Part shown: piece after piece, positions 16,311-23,828 of the stretch
Layout of the letters: every line of letters starts with the position of its first letter
Numbering within the stretch: position 1 is the stretch's first letter
Notes under the pieces: generated by a model
Seen by the model: the letters and a program-made list of their open reading frames with translations, nothing else
The model's database searches: none
What the model was told of the DNA's origin: nothing
Program-made: the position numbers and the translations under genes
Assembly (NCBI GenBank): GCA_964364855.1
Contig: CAYINU010000005.1
Location: forward strand, 1 to 49,537
Source of the DNA: CAYINU01 sp964364855
GTDB taxonomy: Bacteria > Margulisbacteria > Marinamargulisbacteria > CAYINU01
Direction of reading: 5' to 3'
Length of the DNA stretch: 49,537 nucleotides

Positions 16311-17792
16311 CTAAGCCAAGCTGTTGCGGCACAGCTTCAATAGGCGCTCGGTTTCTTGCATATAGGCATTGATATCGGCCTGGATATCGGCTTCCGATTT
16401 GTCCAGCAAGGTGCCGATCTGGCGACCGACCGCTTGGGAACAGGAGATGCCGTTGCAGTCCGCGGCAAACCCAATGACGGTGCGCCGCAGGTTCCAATCA
16501 CTCACTGAACGCACCCATTCGTAGCGCACGGCGTAATCGACCTCGGCCAAGGTGTGGGGATGGTGAGGGCAGTAGGGGGGCATTGGGGGCGAGGACGCCA
16601 CATTTGAAGGCAATGGTAGGGGATGGGAGGTGGTGCAACAGCGCTTGTCGGTGGGGGGCAGGAGTTTTGTGTTGATCAGTTTGTCCACCACGTCTTGGGC
16701 GATTTGCCGGTGGGTAGTGAATTTGCCGCCTACGACGGAGAACAAGCCCGGAATATCGCTGTGAATCACGGTTTCCCGGCTGCGATCTGAGGCCTGGGCA
16801 TCACTGGCCGCGAGAGGGCGTAAACCTACAAATGCGGATACCAGATCACCCGGCCCGATAGGTAAGGTTGGAAAAAAATGTTCGTAGGCCTGTTTAAGAT
16901 ACCGGATATCTGCCTTGGTGATATCGATATGGTCTGGATCTTCGGTAAAGGGCGTATCCGTTGTCCCCAGCAGGGTCCGATCATGCCAAGGCATAACAAA
17001 AAAGACACGTTCGTCCTGAGGCGCTTGAAGCAATACTGCTGTTTTGGGTGGGGTATGGCGGAGCACAAGATGCACACCTTTGGTCGGTGAAACGAGGTGT
17101 TTTTGCGTGGGCAAACCCAATACCTTTCTCACCACATCACTCCAGGCACCCGTGGTGTTGATGATGGACTTACAGTTCCAGTACGTGACGGTTTTATTTG
17201 AAAATTCAACGCCGACATGAAACCCCGTGGCGGTGCGTCTCAAAGTCGTGACGTGAGCGTAGTTAAAGCATTGGGCACCATGAATGGCCGCGTCTGCCAG
17301 ATTGGCAATAACCAGCCTTGCATCCTCCATCTGGGCATCGTAGTACAGGAACCCATCCCGCAAATGGGTTGCGGTGAGGGTGGGGTAGTCTTTGGTGATG
17401 GCGGCATGCTCCAAATGACGGTGACCGGGCATCGGATTGGGGAAGCTGAGAATATCATAAAGGGTGAGTCCGAGTTTGAGTTGCCAGCCGGGCCGTCCAT
17501 GGCCGGGATACACCGGCAGCAGAAACGCCAAAGGCTTTACCCAATCGATTGCGTGACGGAGCAGTAGATTGCGTTCCCGAAGGGATTCGTGGACTAGGCC
17601 GAATTGCCGTTGTTCCAAGTAACGCAGGCCGCCGTGAGCCAGTTTGGAGGTTTTACTGCTGGCGCCAAAGGCGAAGTCATGGGAATCAACGAGCACTACC
17701 GAAAAGCCGCGAAGTGCGGCATCTCGTGCAATCGCAGCACCGTTAATCCCCCCACCTAGGATCAGGATATCGCAAGCATGGACATTGGACAT
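16311..17792 (-). CDS. glpD: Aerobic-type glycerol-3-phosphate dehydrogenase (FAD)
   Basis: 493 residues, similar to E. coli GlpD (501). The N-terminal FAD dinucleotide fold is ILILGGGINGAAIARDAALRG (residues 9-29). The signature SSKTSKLAHGGLRYLEQ follows, then the substrate-domain block TTDTPF and VVGGKFTTHRQIA near 365. The C-terminal helical cap (YEWVRSVSDWNLRRT) is present. It oxidises glycerol-3-phosphate to DHAP at the membrane and passes electrons to quinone, which fits a menaquinone-using respiratory chain. No glpK or glpF is nearby. Confidence 0.93.
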   Translation of the reverse strand: MSNVHACDILILGGGINGAAIARDAALRGFSVVLVDSHDFAFGASSKTSKLAHGGLRYLEQRQFGLVHESLRERNLLLRHAIDWVKPLAFLLPVYPGHGRPGWQLKLGLTLYDILSFPNPMPGHRHLEHAAITKDYPTLTATHLRDGFLYYDAQMEDARLVIANLADAAIHGAQCFNYAHVTTLRRTATGFHVGVEFSNKTVTYWNCKSIINTTGAWSDVVRKVLGLPTQKHLVSPTKGVHLVLRHTPPKTAVLLQAPQDERVFFVMPWHDRTLLGTTDTPFTEDPDHIDITKADIRYLKQAYEHFFPTLPIGPGDLVSAFVGLRPLAASDAQASDRSRETVIHSDIPGLFSVVGGKFTTHRQIAQDVVDKLINTKLLPPTDKRCCTTSHPLPLPSNVASSPPMPPYCPHHPHTLAEVDYAVRYEWVRSVSDWNLRRTVIGFAADCNGISCSQAVGRQIGTLLDKSEADIQADINAYMQETERLLKLCRNSLA

Positions 17793-17936
17793 GGTAGGAC
17801 TATCCTAGCATTTTATAGTTGCCTCGGGGCTGTTTGTGTCCCACAAGTCTTGTTGTATCCTTTATCGATACGTGCTTTTCGTTTAGCATACTCTTGTTTT
17901 AAGTATGGCCTATTTTTCCGGTACGAAGGAGACACG

Positions 17937-19319
17937 ATGAGCGAGTTCCGCATTGAAAAAGACACAATGGGTGAAGTCCAAGTTCCAAACGATTGTTATT
18001 ACGGGGCGCAGTCTGCGCGGTCGCTTCACTTTTTTAATATCGGTTGGGAAACCTTGCCTCGCGAGATGATTGAGGCCATGGGCATTTTGAAAAAAGCCTG
18101 TGCCATGGCCAATGCACAGCTGGGTGTTTTGTCTGCCGACAAACTGAACCTGATCGTTAAGGCCGCGGATGAGGTGATCTCGGGCCAGCTGGACCGGCAT
18201 TTTCCGCTGTCGATTTGGCAGACGGGAAGCGGTACGCAGTCTAACATGAACGTTAATGAGGTCATCTCCAATCGTGCCATCGAAGTTGCGGGGGGCAAGC
18301 TGGGCAGCAAAGATCCCATTCACCCCAATGACGATGTGAACAAATCCCAGTCCTCCAATGATACCTTTCCTACCGCCATGCACATTGCCTCGGCCATGGA
18401 AATCCATCGTCGTCTGTTGCCTGCGGTCAAGGGGCTGCGCGATACACTCGATGAAAAAGCCAACGCTTTTCATAACATCGTCAAAATCGGCCGAACGCAT
18501 TTGATGGATGCCACGCCCGTCACCTTGGGCCAAGAATTTTCCGGCTATGTGCAACAGCTGAACAATGACTTAAACCGCATTGCCCAAGCATTGCCGGCGT
18601 TGTATGAACTGGCTATCGGGGGTACGGCCGTGGGCACTGGGCTGAACACGCCCAAAGGATTTGCCGATCTTGCTGCCAAAACAATTGCCGATCTGACCCA
18701 ACTGCCGTTTGTGAGTGCGCCGAACAAATTCGAGGCTCTCTCCGCCCACGACGCCATCGTGCAGATGAGCGGTACGTTAAAGACTTTGGCGGCATCATTG
18801 TTCAAAATCGCTAACGACATCCGGTGGTCTGCCTCCGGGCCACGTTGCGGTATCGGTGAATTGACATTGCCAGAAAACGAGCCGGGCTCCTCGATCATGC
18901 CGGGGAAAGTAAATCCCACCCAATGCGAGGCCATGACCATGGTGGCCGTGCAAGTGATGGGTAATGACGCGACTATCGGATTTGCTGGGGCCTCGGGGAA
19001 TTTTCAGCTCAACGTTTACAATCCCGTGATGATTTACAATTTGCTCCAGTCCGTTCGGTTATTATCAGATGCATGTCGCAGTTTCAACGCGTATTGTGCG
19101 GTGGGCATCGCACCCAATCTGGTCAATATCGACAAGAATTTAAAAAATTCTTTGATGTTGGTCACCGCCCTAAATCCCCATATCGGATATGATAATGCGG
19201 CCAAAATTGCCAAAAAGGCTCACAAAGAAAACCTGACGCTCAAAGCATCGGCGATTGCCTTGGGCCTCTTAAATGCGGATGAATTTGATGCGCATGTCCG
19301 CCCCGAGCAGATGATATAG
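17937..19319 (+). CDS. fumC: Fumarate hydratase class II
   Basis: 460 residues from ATG 17937, preceded by AAGGAGA at 5 bases. Longer in-frame readings lack family similarity. FumC markers are WQTGSGTQSNMNVNEVI, HPNDDVNKSQSSNDTFPTAMH, GRTHLMDATPVTLGQEF and the superfamily signature GSSIMPGKVNPTQCEA. It is the iron-free tetrameric enzyme interconverting fumarate and malate. It stands alone, transcribed from the 144-base spacer after glpD (divergent). After its stop, a 6-bp hairpin (CCCAGC/GCTGGG, 19321-19339) without a T-run precedes the rpsF promoter. Confidence 0.96.
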   Translation: MSEFRIEKDTMGEVQVPNDCYYGAQSARSLHFFNIGWETLPREMIEAMGILKKACAMANAQLGVLSADKLNLIVKAADEVISGQLDRHFPLSIWQTGSGTQSNMNVNEVISNRAIEVAGGKLGSKDPIHPNDDVNKSQSSNDTFPTAMHIASAMEIHRRLLPAVKGLRDTLDEKANAFHNIVKIGRTHLMDATPVTLGQEFSGYVQQLNNDLNRIAQALPALYELAIGGTAVGTGLNTPKGFADLAAKTIADLTQLPFVSAPNKFEALSAHDAIVQMSGTLKTLAASLFKIANDIRWSASGPRCGIGELTLPENEPGSSIMPGKVNPTQCEAMTMVAVQVMGNDATIGFAGASGNFQLNVYNPVMIYNLLQSVRLLSDACRSFNAYCAVGIAPNLVNIDKNLKNSLMLVTALNPHIGYDNAAKIAKKAHKENLTLKASAIALGLLNADEFDAHVRPEQMI

Positions 19320-19327
19320 GCCCAGCA

Positions 19328-19356
19328 TTGCGCGCTGGGAAAACGGTTGTTATAAT
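19328..19356 (+). promoter_or_regulatory. Promoter of the rpsF operon
   Basis: A perfect -10 TATAAT (19351-19356) lies 17 bases after a weak -35 TTGCGC (19328-19333). Transcription would start about 19363, leaving a leader of roughly 28 bases with GGGAGG before the rpsF ATG. This is too short for the known S6:S18 autoregulatory RNA structure. Confidence 0.65.
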
Positions 19357-19390
19357 GCCGCGATGCGAGCTCACCGGGAGGCTATTATAA

Positions 19391-19738
19391 ATGCAAAGAG
19401 AATATGAAGTGATGTTTCTGGTAAAGCCCAATCTCGAAGATAGCCGCTACCAGGAAATCATCGAAAAGTTCAAAGCCGTTATCACCAACAACGGTGGCGA
19501 TGTGGTCAGTATCAATCCTTGGGGCCTTCGTGATCTTGCCCAGGAGTTTAACAAAATTACCCGTGCGTACTATGTGGTGTCACGCTTTAATGCGCCACCT
19601 GCATCCCTCAAAGAGCTTCGCCAATTTTTTATGGTAACCGAAGACATCATGCGTGACTTGGTGGTGCTTGTTGATTCGATTGAGCTAAAAGGCGGTCTTG
19701 CTGCCAGAGCCAAGCAGAAAGTCGCAACGGAGTCGTAA
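19391..19738 (+). CDS. rpsF: 30S ribosomal protein S6
   Basis: 115 residues with the S6 ferredoxin-like pattern: YEVMFLVKPN, the WGLRDLAQEFNKITRAYYVVSRF central strand pair, and REL..F..TEDIMRDLVV. It binds 16S rRNA together with S18, whose gene is in the same operon. GGGAGG ribosome site. It leads rpsF-ssb-ssb-rpsR-rplI, with 6 bases to the first ssb. Confidence 0.96.
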   Translation: MQREYEVMFLVKPNLEDSRYQEIIEKFKAVITNNGGDVVSINPWGLRDLAQEFNKITRAYYVVSRFNAPPASLKELRQFFMVTEDIMRDLVVLVDSIELKGGLAARAKQKVATES

Positions 19739-19744
19739 ACCGCA

Positions 19745-20215
19745 ATGGCGTCTATGAATCGTATTATTTTGTTGGGGCGGCTTGCTGATAACCCCGATGT
19801 CAAAGTGAGTACCGAAGGGACGCCGTTTGGTCGCTTTGTTTTGCTTGTGGATCGTCCGGATCGGGCCGCAAAAGAAATGGACCCTATTCCAGTGGTAGCC
19901 TGGCGGGAAAATGCTGAGGCATTGCAGTCTTTTAAAAAAGATGACGTGGCCTTGGTTGAAGGCCGCATTTCCGTGCGCAGTTTTGACAAAGATGGCGTTC
20001 GCAAATGGGTTACCGAAGTGGATGCCCGCAGTATTCGCCGTTTGAATGCCGGTCAACTTGAGGCTGCTGTACCGGTGATGGCCAGCGCAAGCCGGATTTC
20101 GACAAAAGACACGGGCCCGGCGTCTGATGACAACTTTGATTTTAGCGATGGGTTGCGATTCCCCGGCGATTCTGACGCGGCTGTGTTAGAGGCTGCGGAC
20201 GACATTCCGTTTTAA
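19745..20215 (+). CDS. ssb: Single-stranded DNA-binding protein 1 (with acidic tip)
   Basis: 156 residues. The OB fold starts MNRIILLGRLADNPDVK and includes VVAWRENAEAL and VALVEGRISVRSF. A flexible, Asp-rich linker ends in DDIPF, the standard SSB tip that recruits replication and repair proteins. ATG 19745 is used, though MNRI at 19754 is equally possible. The position between rpsF and rpsR is the classic one. It is followed 8 bases later by a second, tipless ssb. Confidence 0.93.
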   Translation: MASMNRIILLGRLADNPDVKVSTEGTPFGRFVLLVDRPDRAAKEMDPIPVVAWRENAEALQSFKKDDVALVEGRISVRSFDKDGVRKWVTEVDARSIRRLNAGQLEAAVPVMASASRISTKDTGPASDDNFDFSDGLRFPGDSDAAVLEAADDIPF

Positions 20216-20223
20216 GGCATGGT

Positions 20224-20580
20224 ATGTATAACAACGTATTTTTAATTGGACGACTGGTACGAGACCCTGACATGCGCATGACACCGTCTGGTGTTGCCGT
20301 GACAAGGTTTACTATTGCGGTGGATCGCCCGCGTAGCAAGGACCGGGAAAGCAGTGCGGATTTCATTCGCGTGGTGGCCTGGCGACGCCTGGCTGAAATT
20401 TGCGGGGAGTATTTGACCAAGGGCAAATTGGTGGCCATCGAAGGCCGGCTCCAAATTGATTCGTTCGAAAAAAACGGTGAGCGTCGCACGTTTGAGGAAG
20501 TGGTCGCGGAAAACATGCAAATGTTGAGCCGCGCCAATGCCGAGTCTGACGCTGTGCCGGCTCATACTACACCAGGATAG
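20224..20580 (+). CDS. Single-stranded DNA-binding protein 2 (no acidic tip)
   Basis: 118 residues: MYNNVFLIGRLVRDPDMRM, VAVTRFTIAVDRP, FIRVVAWRRLAEICGEYLTKGKLVAIEGRLQIDSFE. This is a complete and more canonical OB fold than its neighbour. After the fold only about 15 residues follow (ending SDAVPAHTTPG), without the DD(I/L)PF tip. It may form homotetramers without a protein-recruiting tail, or mix with SSB1. It sits 8 bases after ssb1 and 18 bases before rpsR. Confidence 0.93.
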   Translation: MYNNVFLIGRLVRDPDMRMTPSGVAVTRFTIAVDRPRSKDRESSADFIRVVAWRRLAEICGEYLTKGKLVAIEGRLQIDSFEKNGERRTFEEVVAENMQMLSRANAESDAVPAHTTPG

Positions 20581-20598
20581 GGAAGGGGATCTTTAGTT

Positions 20599-20838
20599 AT
20601 GTCAAAAGAACAAGTTATTCGTACCCGGAAGCGCCGCCGTCGCGTCTGCGGGTTTTGCGTCGACAAGGCCGAAGTTTTGGATTACAAGGATCTGGACAAA
20701 ATGCGACGGTATATTACCGATCGCGGTAAGATCGTGGCGCGCCGCAATTCCGGCGCCTGTGCCCGCCACCAGCGCATGGTTGCCGAAGCCATCAAGCGCG
20801 CACGCTTTGTAGGGCTGGTTCCCTACTGCGTGGATTAA
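20599..20838 (+). CDS. rpsR: 30S ribosomal protein S18, zinc-ligand form
   Basis: 79 residues. The family pattern LDYKDLDKMRRYITDRGKI..RR.SG.CA.HQR...AIKRAR..GL.PY is intact. C17-GF-C20 and C54-AR-H57 form a full zinc-ligand set, the C+ form known from Clostridia and other groups and absent in E. coli. GGGAAGGGG lies upstream of the ATG. Confidence 0.96.
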   Translation: MSKEQVIRTRKRRRRVCGFCVDKAEVLDYKDLDKMRRYITDRGKIVARRNSGACARHQRMVAEAIKRARFVGLVPYCVD

Positions 20839-20848
20839 GGATTAACCC

Positions 20849-21310
20849 ATGGCAAAATCAGTCAATGTTATTTTAACCGAATCAGTGAAGTCCCTAGGTC
20901 GTTTGGGCGACCGCAAAAGTGTCAAGATGGGATATGCGTACAATTACCTGATTCCCCAAGGTTTGGCTTTGGTCGCTACGCCAGAAAATGAACATATCTT
21001 TACTTCCATCAAGAAACGCCAACTCAAGAACTTGGAAAAGGCCAAAGCCGAAGGCGAAAAAGTCGTGGCCCAAATCCATGGCAAGACGGTGGAACTGGCT
21101 GCCAAAATTCACGGCGACGCCATGTTGTACGGCTCCATTACTCCCGGTGATGTGGTTGCCGAGATTGAGCGTCTCTGGACAATCAAACTCGAAAAAAAGC
21201 AATTGCACATGCCGGAACACATTCGACAACTGGGCGAATACAAGGTCGTCGTGGATCTGCATCCTGAGCTGGACTGCGAACTGACGCTCGTCGTTACGGC
21301 CAAAGAATAA
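20849..21310 (+). CDS. rplI: 50S ribosomal protein L9
   Basis: 153 residues, near the usual 149. The N-terminal domain has NVILTESVKSLGRLGDRKSVKMGYAYNYLIPQGLA (residues 6-40). A long connecting helix (KKRQLKNLEKAKAEGEKV) leads to the C-terminal rRNA-binding domain with the block LYGSITPGDV. It is the last gene of the rpsF operon. No Rho-independent terminator is visible in the next 130 bases, only a weak CTCGC/GCGAG pairing. Confidence 0.95.
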   Translation: MAKSVNVILTESVKSLGRLGDRKSVKMGYAYNYLIPQGLALVATPENEHIFTSIKKRQLKNLEKAKAEGEKVVAQIHGKTVELAAKIHGDAMLYGSITPGDVVAEIERLWTIKLEKKQLHMPEHIRQLGEYKVVVDLHPELDCELTLVVTAKE

Positions 21311-21446
21311 CGTTTTCGACCCCCTGAAAAGTTCAGCCCTCGCAGGCGAGATATGCGAGCGCGGCATGCAAGGCATTCAGCGTGATCCGCAGTTAATGTC
21401 TTGGATATTGAATCAATGTCCTACAAAGTATATTCTTTGGAATAGA

Positions 21447-21716
21447 ATGAAAACCGTCATCAGTGTTAAGTTAGAGGAAAAAATTAAAGTAGCGGCTCAG
21501 GAGGTTGCTAAGAGTGCCGGGTTGACTTTGAGTACCCTCATTGGAGCCTATTTGATCCAAGTTGCTACCACCCGGCGAATTGAGCTTTATGCCCCTGAAC
21601 CCATTACGCCAAAACTGGAGGGTCTCTTGACCGAGGTTGAGGCCGAACTCAAGGCCAGAAAAACCAGCCCGGTTTTTGATAATGCCGACGATTTTTTAGC
21701 CGATTTAAAGAAATAA
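21447..21716 (+). CDS. Orphan RelB/DinJ-like antitoxin
   Basis: 89 residues from ATG 21447 (MKTVISVKLEEKIK). The beta-strand and helix pattern TVISVKLEEKIKVAAQEVAKSAGLTLSTLIGAYLIQVATTRRI is that of ribbon-helix-helix antitoxins of the RelB/DinJ group. The C-terminal FDNADDFLADLKK resembles the toxin-wrapping tail. No toxin gene follows: only 39 bases separate its stop from the end of the convergent histidine kinase. A -10-like TATTCT lies about 15 bases before the start. Confidence 0.7.
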   Translation: MKTVISVKLEEKIKVAAQEVAKSAGLTLSTLIGAYLIQVATTRRIELYAPEPITPKLEGLLTEVEAELKARKTSPVFDNADDFLADLKK

Positions 21717-21755
21717 AGCCGCATGCTCATTCGGTATTTAAGGTTGAGAAGGGTA

Positions 21756-23828
21756 TTAAATCGGAAACCAAAGTCGGATGGTGGTTCCTGCTCCCTCTTT
21801 CGATTCGACATCGACAAACCCGCCATGGCTGTTCATCAAATTGAGCACGATAGAGAGTCCCAGTCCGGTGTGGGTGTGTTTGGTGCTGAAAAACGCATTA
21901 AATACGTTCTGCCGGGTTTCTTCAGACATGCCGGGGCCGTCATCGGAAACGGTAACGGCGATCCCTTTGCGGGTTTTTCCGTCCAGCTGGCGGTCTTGTG
22001 TCGCTACCTTTATGGTAATGTTGCCGGGTTGATGGGTGCCTTGGATCGCTTCTGCGGCATTTTGGACGACGTTGCCGATCATCTGGTAAATGGCCGATGC
22101 GTTTGCCTTGATGGATGGCACCTCCGAAAGCGATTCGGTCAAGGTGATGCCATCGGCAGCGTAGTGGGGTTTGGCGGTGAAGAGATAGTCTTCGATAATG
22201 TGTTTGACGTTCTCGCTGCGCATGTCGGCATGATCCGCTCGACCATAGACGGTCATGTGATCCATGATTTTTAAGATGCGCTGAATGGCGGCCTGGATGC
22301 GATCCGACATCGTCTGAACCATCGCGGGGTCATCGCGTTTTTTGATCAAAATATTGATGCTGGTTTGTAAAATGCCAAAGGGATTGCGGATCTCATGCGC
22401 AATCCCCATGGTGAGGTTGGCAAAGGCCGCTTGTTCGGCCATTTTTTGGAGTTGGGATTTGGTGTGTTCGTACTCCGCTTTCACGGCTTCGTACGGCTTA
22501 ATCTTCTCAAACACGACTTCGGCAAACTGTTGAACGGTGGCCAGAAAGGCCAAGTCGGTGGGGGTATAGGGGGATCCGGAGTCTTTGGGGCCCAGGACGA
22601 TTACCCCTTCAAGATGTTTACCCGCGGAAAACAGCGGGAGGACAACAGATTTTTTGTGGTATTCCGGTGGAAGAATGGCGATCAGCCCTTGCTGTTGATC
22701 AGGGGGTAACGTGTCGATGAGAGTCACAAAGGTCATTCCGGAGAGGCTTTCTGTCATTCCCGCCCCCGATCGGAGTCGAGGATAAACTCCGGCGGGAATC
22801 CATCCGGTTTTGGGTTCTGGATCCCCGTCTGCACGGGGATGACCTCCAATCACCACCACCCCGACCGGCTCCAAAATCTCATCCAAGGTGTGGGTCAATC
22901 GATTGAAAATGTCCTGGCGCTCAATGGTTGCCCCCAGTTCACCGGAGACCTTCAGGATGGCGGTTTGGGGGTCGTACCATCCCCGCACAAAGGCTCGCCG
23001 GGCGGTGGTGATGAGCAGATTTTTCAGGGGGATGGTGGCAAAGGCCCAAAACAACGCCAGCGCGGAAAAGAGGAGAATGGTCCATTGCGGATGCGACCGC
23101 CCGATGACCCACGCGCCCGCCAAAGTTGCGATGATGACAACCACCGAAATGGCATAGGCCGTGGCCTTTTTGATCACCACCGAAATGTCCATCAGTTTGT
23201 GTTTGGTGATGGCGTAGAAAATCAACAATACGTAAACCGAAACCAGGACGTTGCCATATGGAAAAATGGGAATTCCGAACCACAAAAAGAAATTGGAGGA
23301 ACCTCCAGAGAATCCGATTATAGATGCTAGAAAAAGATACAAAACCCTATTGGAATCGAGAGAATATTTTTTGATAAACAGGAAAAGGCCTATGCCTACA
23401 TTGGAAAAGAAGTATGCCAAAAATATGAAAAATGCTGATCCCGCATGGGGCCAGAAATGAAAACCAAGAATGGGGTCAGCTCCATTAACCAATAACGGCG
23501 TAAAGGCTAGAGCGGAGAGTAAAAAGAATCCCACCGTATTGTACAGCGTGATTAGGGTTGGCTTTTTGTATTTCGTGAATTCATAGCAAAAGTTGAGAAA
23601 CGCATAGGGAATGTAAACAATGCTGACCATTAACAGTTTGGCGATCAGTAAAAAGACTGCTCTGTCAGCAGCTAAAAGCCAAAAAAAGTATAGGGAGCTC
23701 CAGATCGCGATGCTGAGATTGAACAAGCAGTAGTGAATTAACTGCCGTTTGCGAAGAAAGATGAGCCATGCCAATGCCGTTGAGGTAACCAGGTTGACGA
23801 TGACGGATGCCAGATCAGCAAGGATCAT
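21756..23828 (-). CDS. 7TM-type membrane sensor histidine kinase, partner of the methyltransferase
   Basis: 690 residues. Residues 1-230 contain about seven hydrophobic segments (pattern FLNFCYEFTKYKK at a loop), like the HisKA_7TM sensor region, and two further membrane segments follow near 235-280. A GAF-like domain spans roughly 300-430. The kinase core has H-box MGIAHEIRNPFG (His478), N-box MIGNVVQNAAEAI, VSDDGPGM (G1), FNAFFSTK (F) and HTGLGLSIV (G2). The ATG overlaps the methyltransferase stop (TAATG), so both are made together. This arrangement and the partner family resemble PhcS of the 3-hydroxy-ester quorum system. About 30 residues in the GAF region (329-359) come from an inserted palindromic repeat. 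Confidence 0.9.
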   Translation of the reverse strand: MILADLASVIVNLVTSTALAWLIFLRKRQLIHYCLFNLSIAIWSSLYFFWLLAADRAVFLLIAKLLMVSIVYIPYAFLNFCYEFTKYKKPTLITLYNTVGFFLLSALAFTPLLVNGADPILGFHFWPHAGSAFFIFLAYFFSNVGIGLFLFIKKYSLDSNRVLYLFLASIIGFSGGSSNFFLWFGIPIFPYGNVLVSVYVLLIFYAITKHKLMDISVVIKKATAYAISVVVIIATLAGAWVIGRSHPQWTILLFSALALFWAFATIPLKNLLITTARRAFVRGWYDPQTAILKVSGELGATIERQDIFNRLTHTLDEILEPVGVVVIGGHPRADGDPEPKTGWIPAGVYPRLRSGAGMTESLSGMTFVTLIDTLPPDQQQGLIAILPPEYHKKSVVLPLFSAGKHLEGVIVLGPKDSGSPYTPTDLAFLATVQQFAEVVFEKIKPYEAVKAEYEHTKSQLQKMAEQAAFANLTMGIAHEIRNPFGILQTSINILIKKRDDPAMVQTMSDRIQAAIQRILKIMDHMTVYGRADHADMRSENVKHIIEDYLFTAKPHYAADGITLTESLSEVPSIKANASAIYQMIGNVVQNAAEAIQGTHQPGNITIKVATQDRQLDGKTRKGIAVTVSDDGPGMSEETRQNVFNAFFSTKHTHTGLGLSIVLNLMNSHGGFVDVESKEGAGTTIRLWFPI
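22753..22843. repeat. Palindromic repeat element inserted in the kinase coding sequence
   Basis: The 91-base unit begins GTCATTCCCGCC and ends CGGGGATGAC, with inverted termini GTCAT(T/C)CCCG. Nested pairings are CCCGCC with GGCGGG, AATCCA with TGGAT, and CCCCGT with ACGGGG. This is the layout of the widespread intergenic GTCATTCCCG...GGGAATGAC-type repeats. A 21-base part (22819-22839) is repeated exactly at 25826-25846. It stays open in the kinase frame. Confidence 0.8.

Noticed and set aside
19320..19390. S6:S18-binding autoregulatory RNA leader before rpsF
   Set aside because: The promoter leaves only about 28 bases of leader, too short for the known structure. The CCCAGC/GCTGGG hairpin lies upstream of the -10 box.
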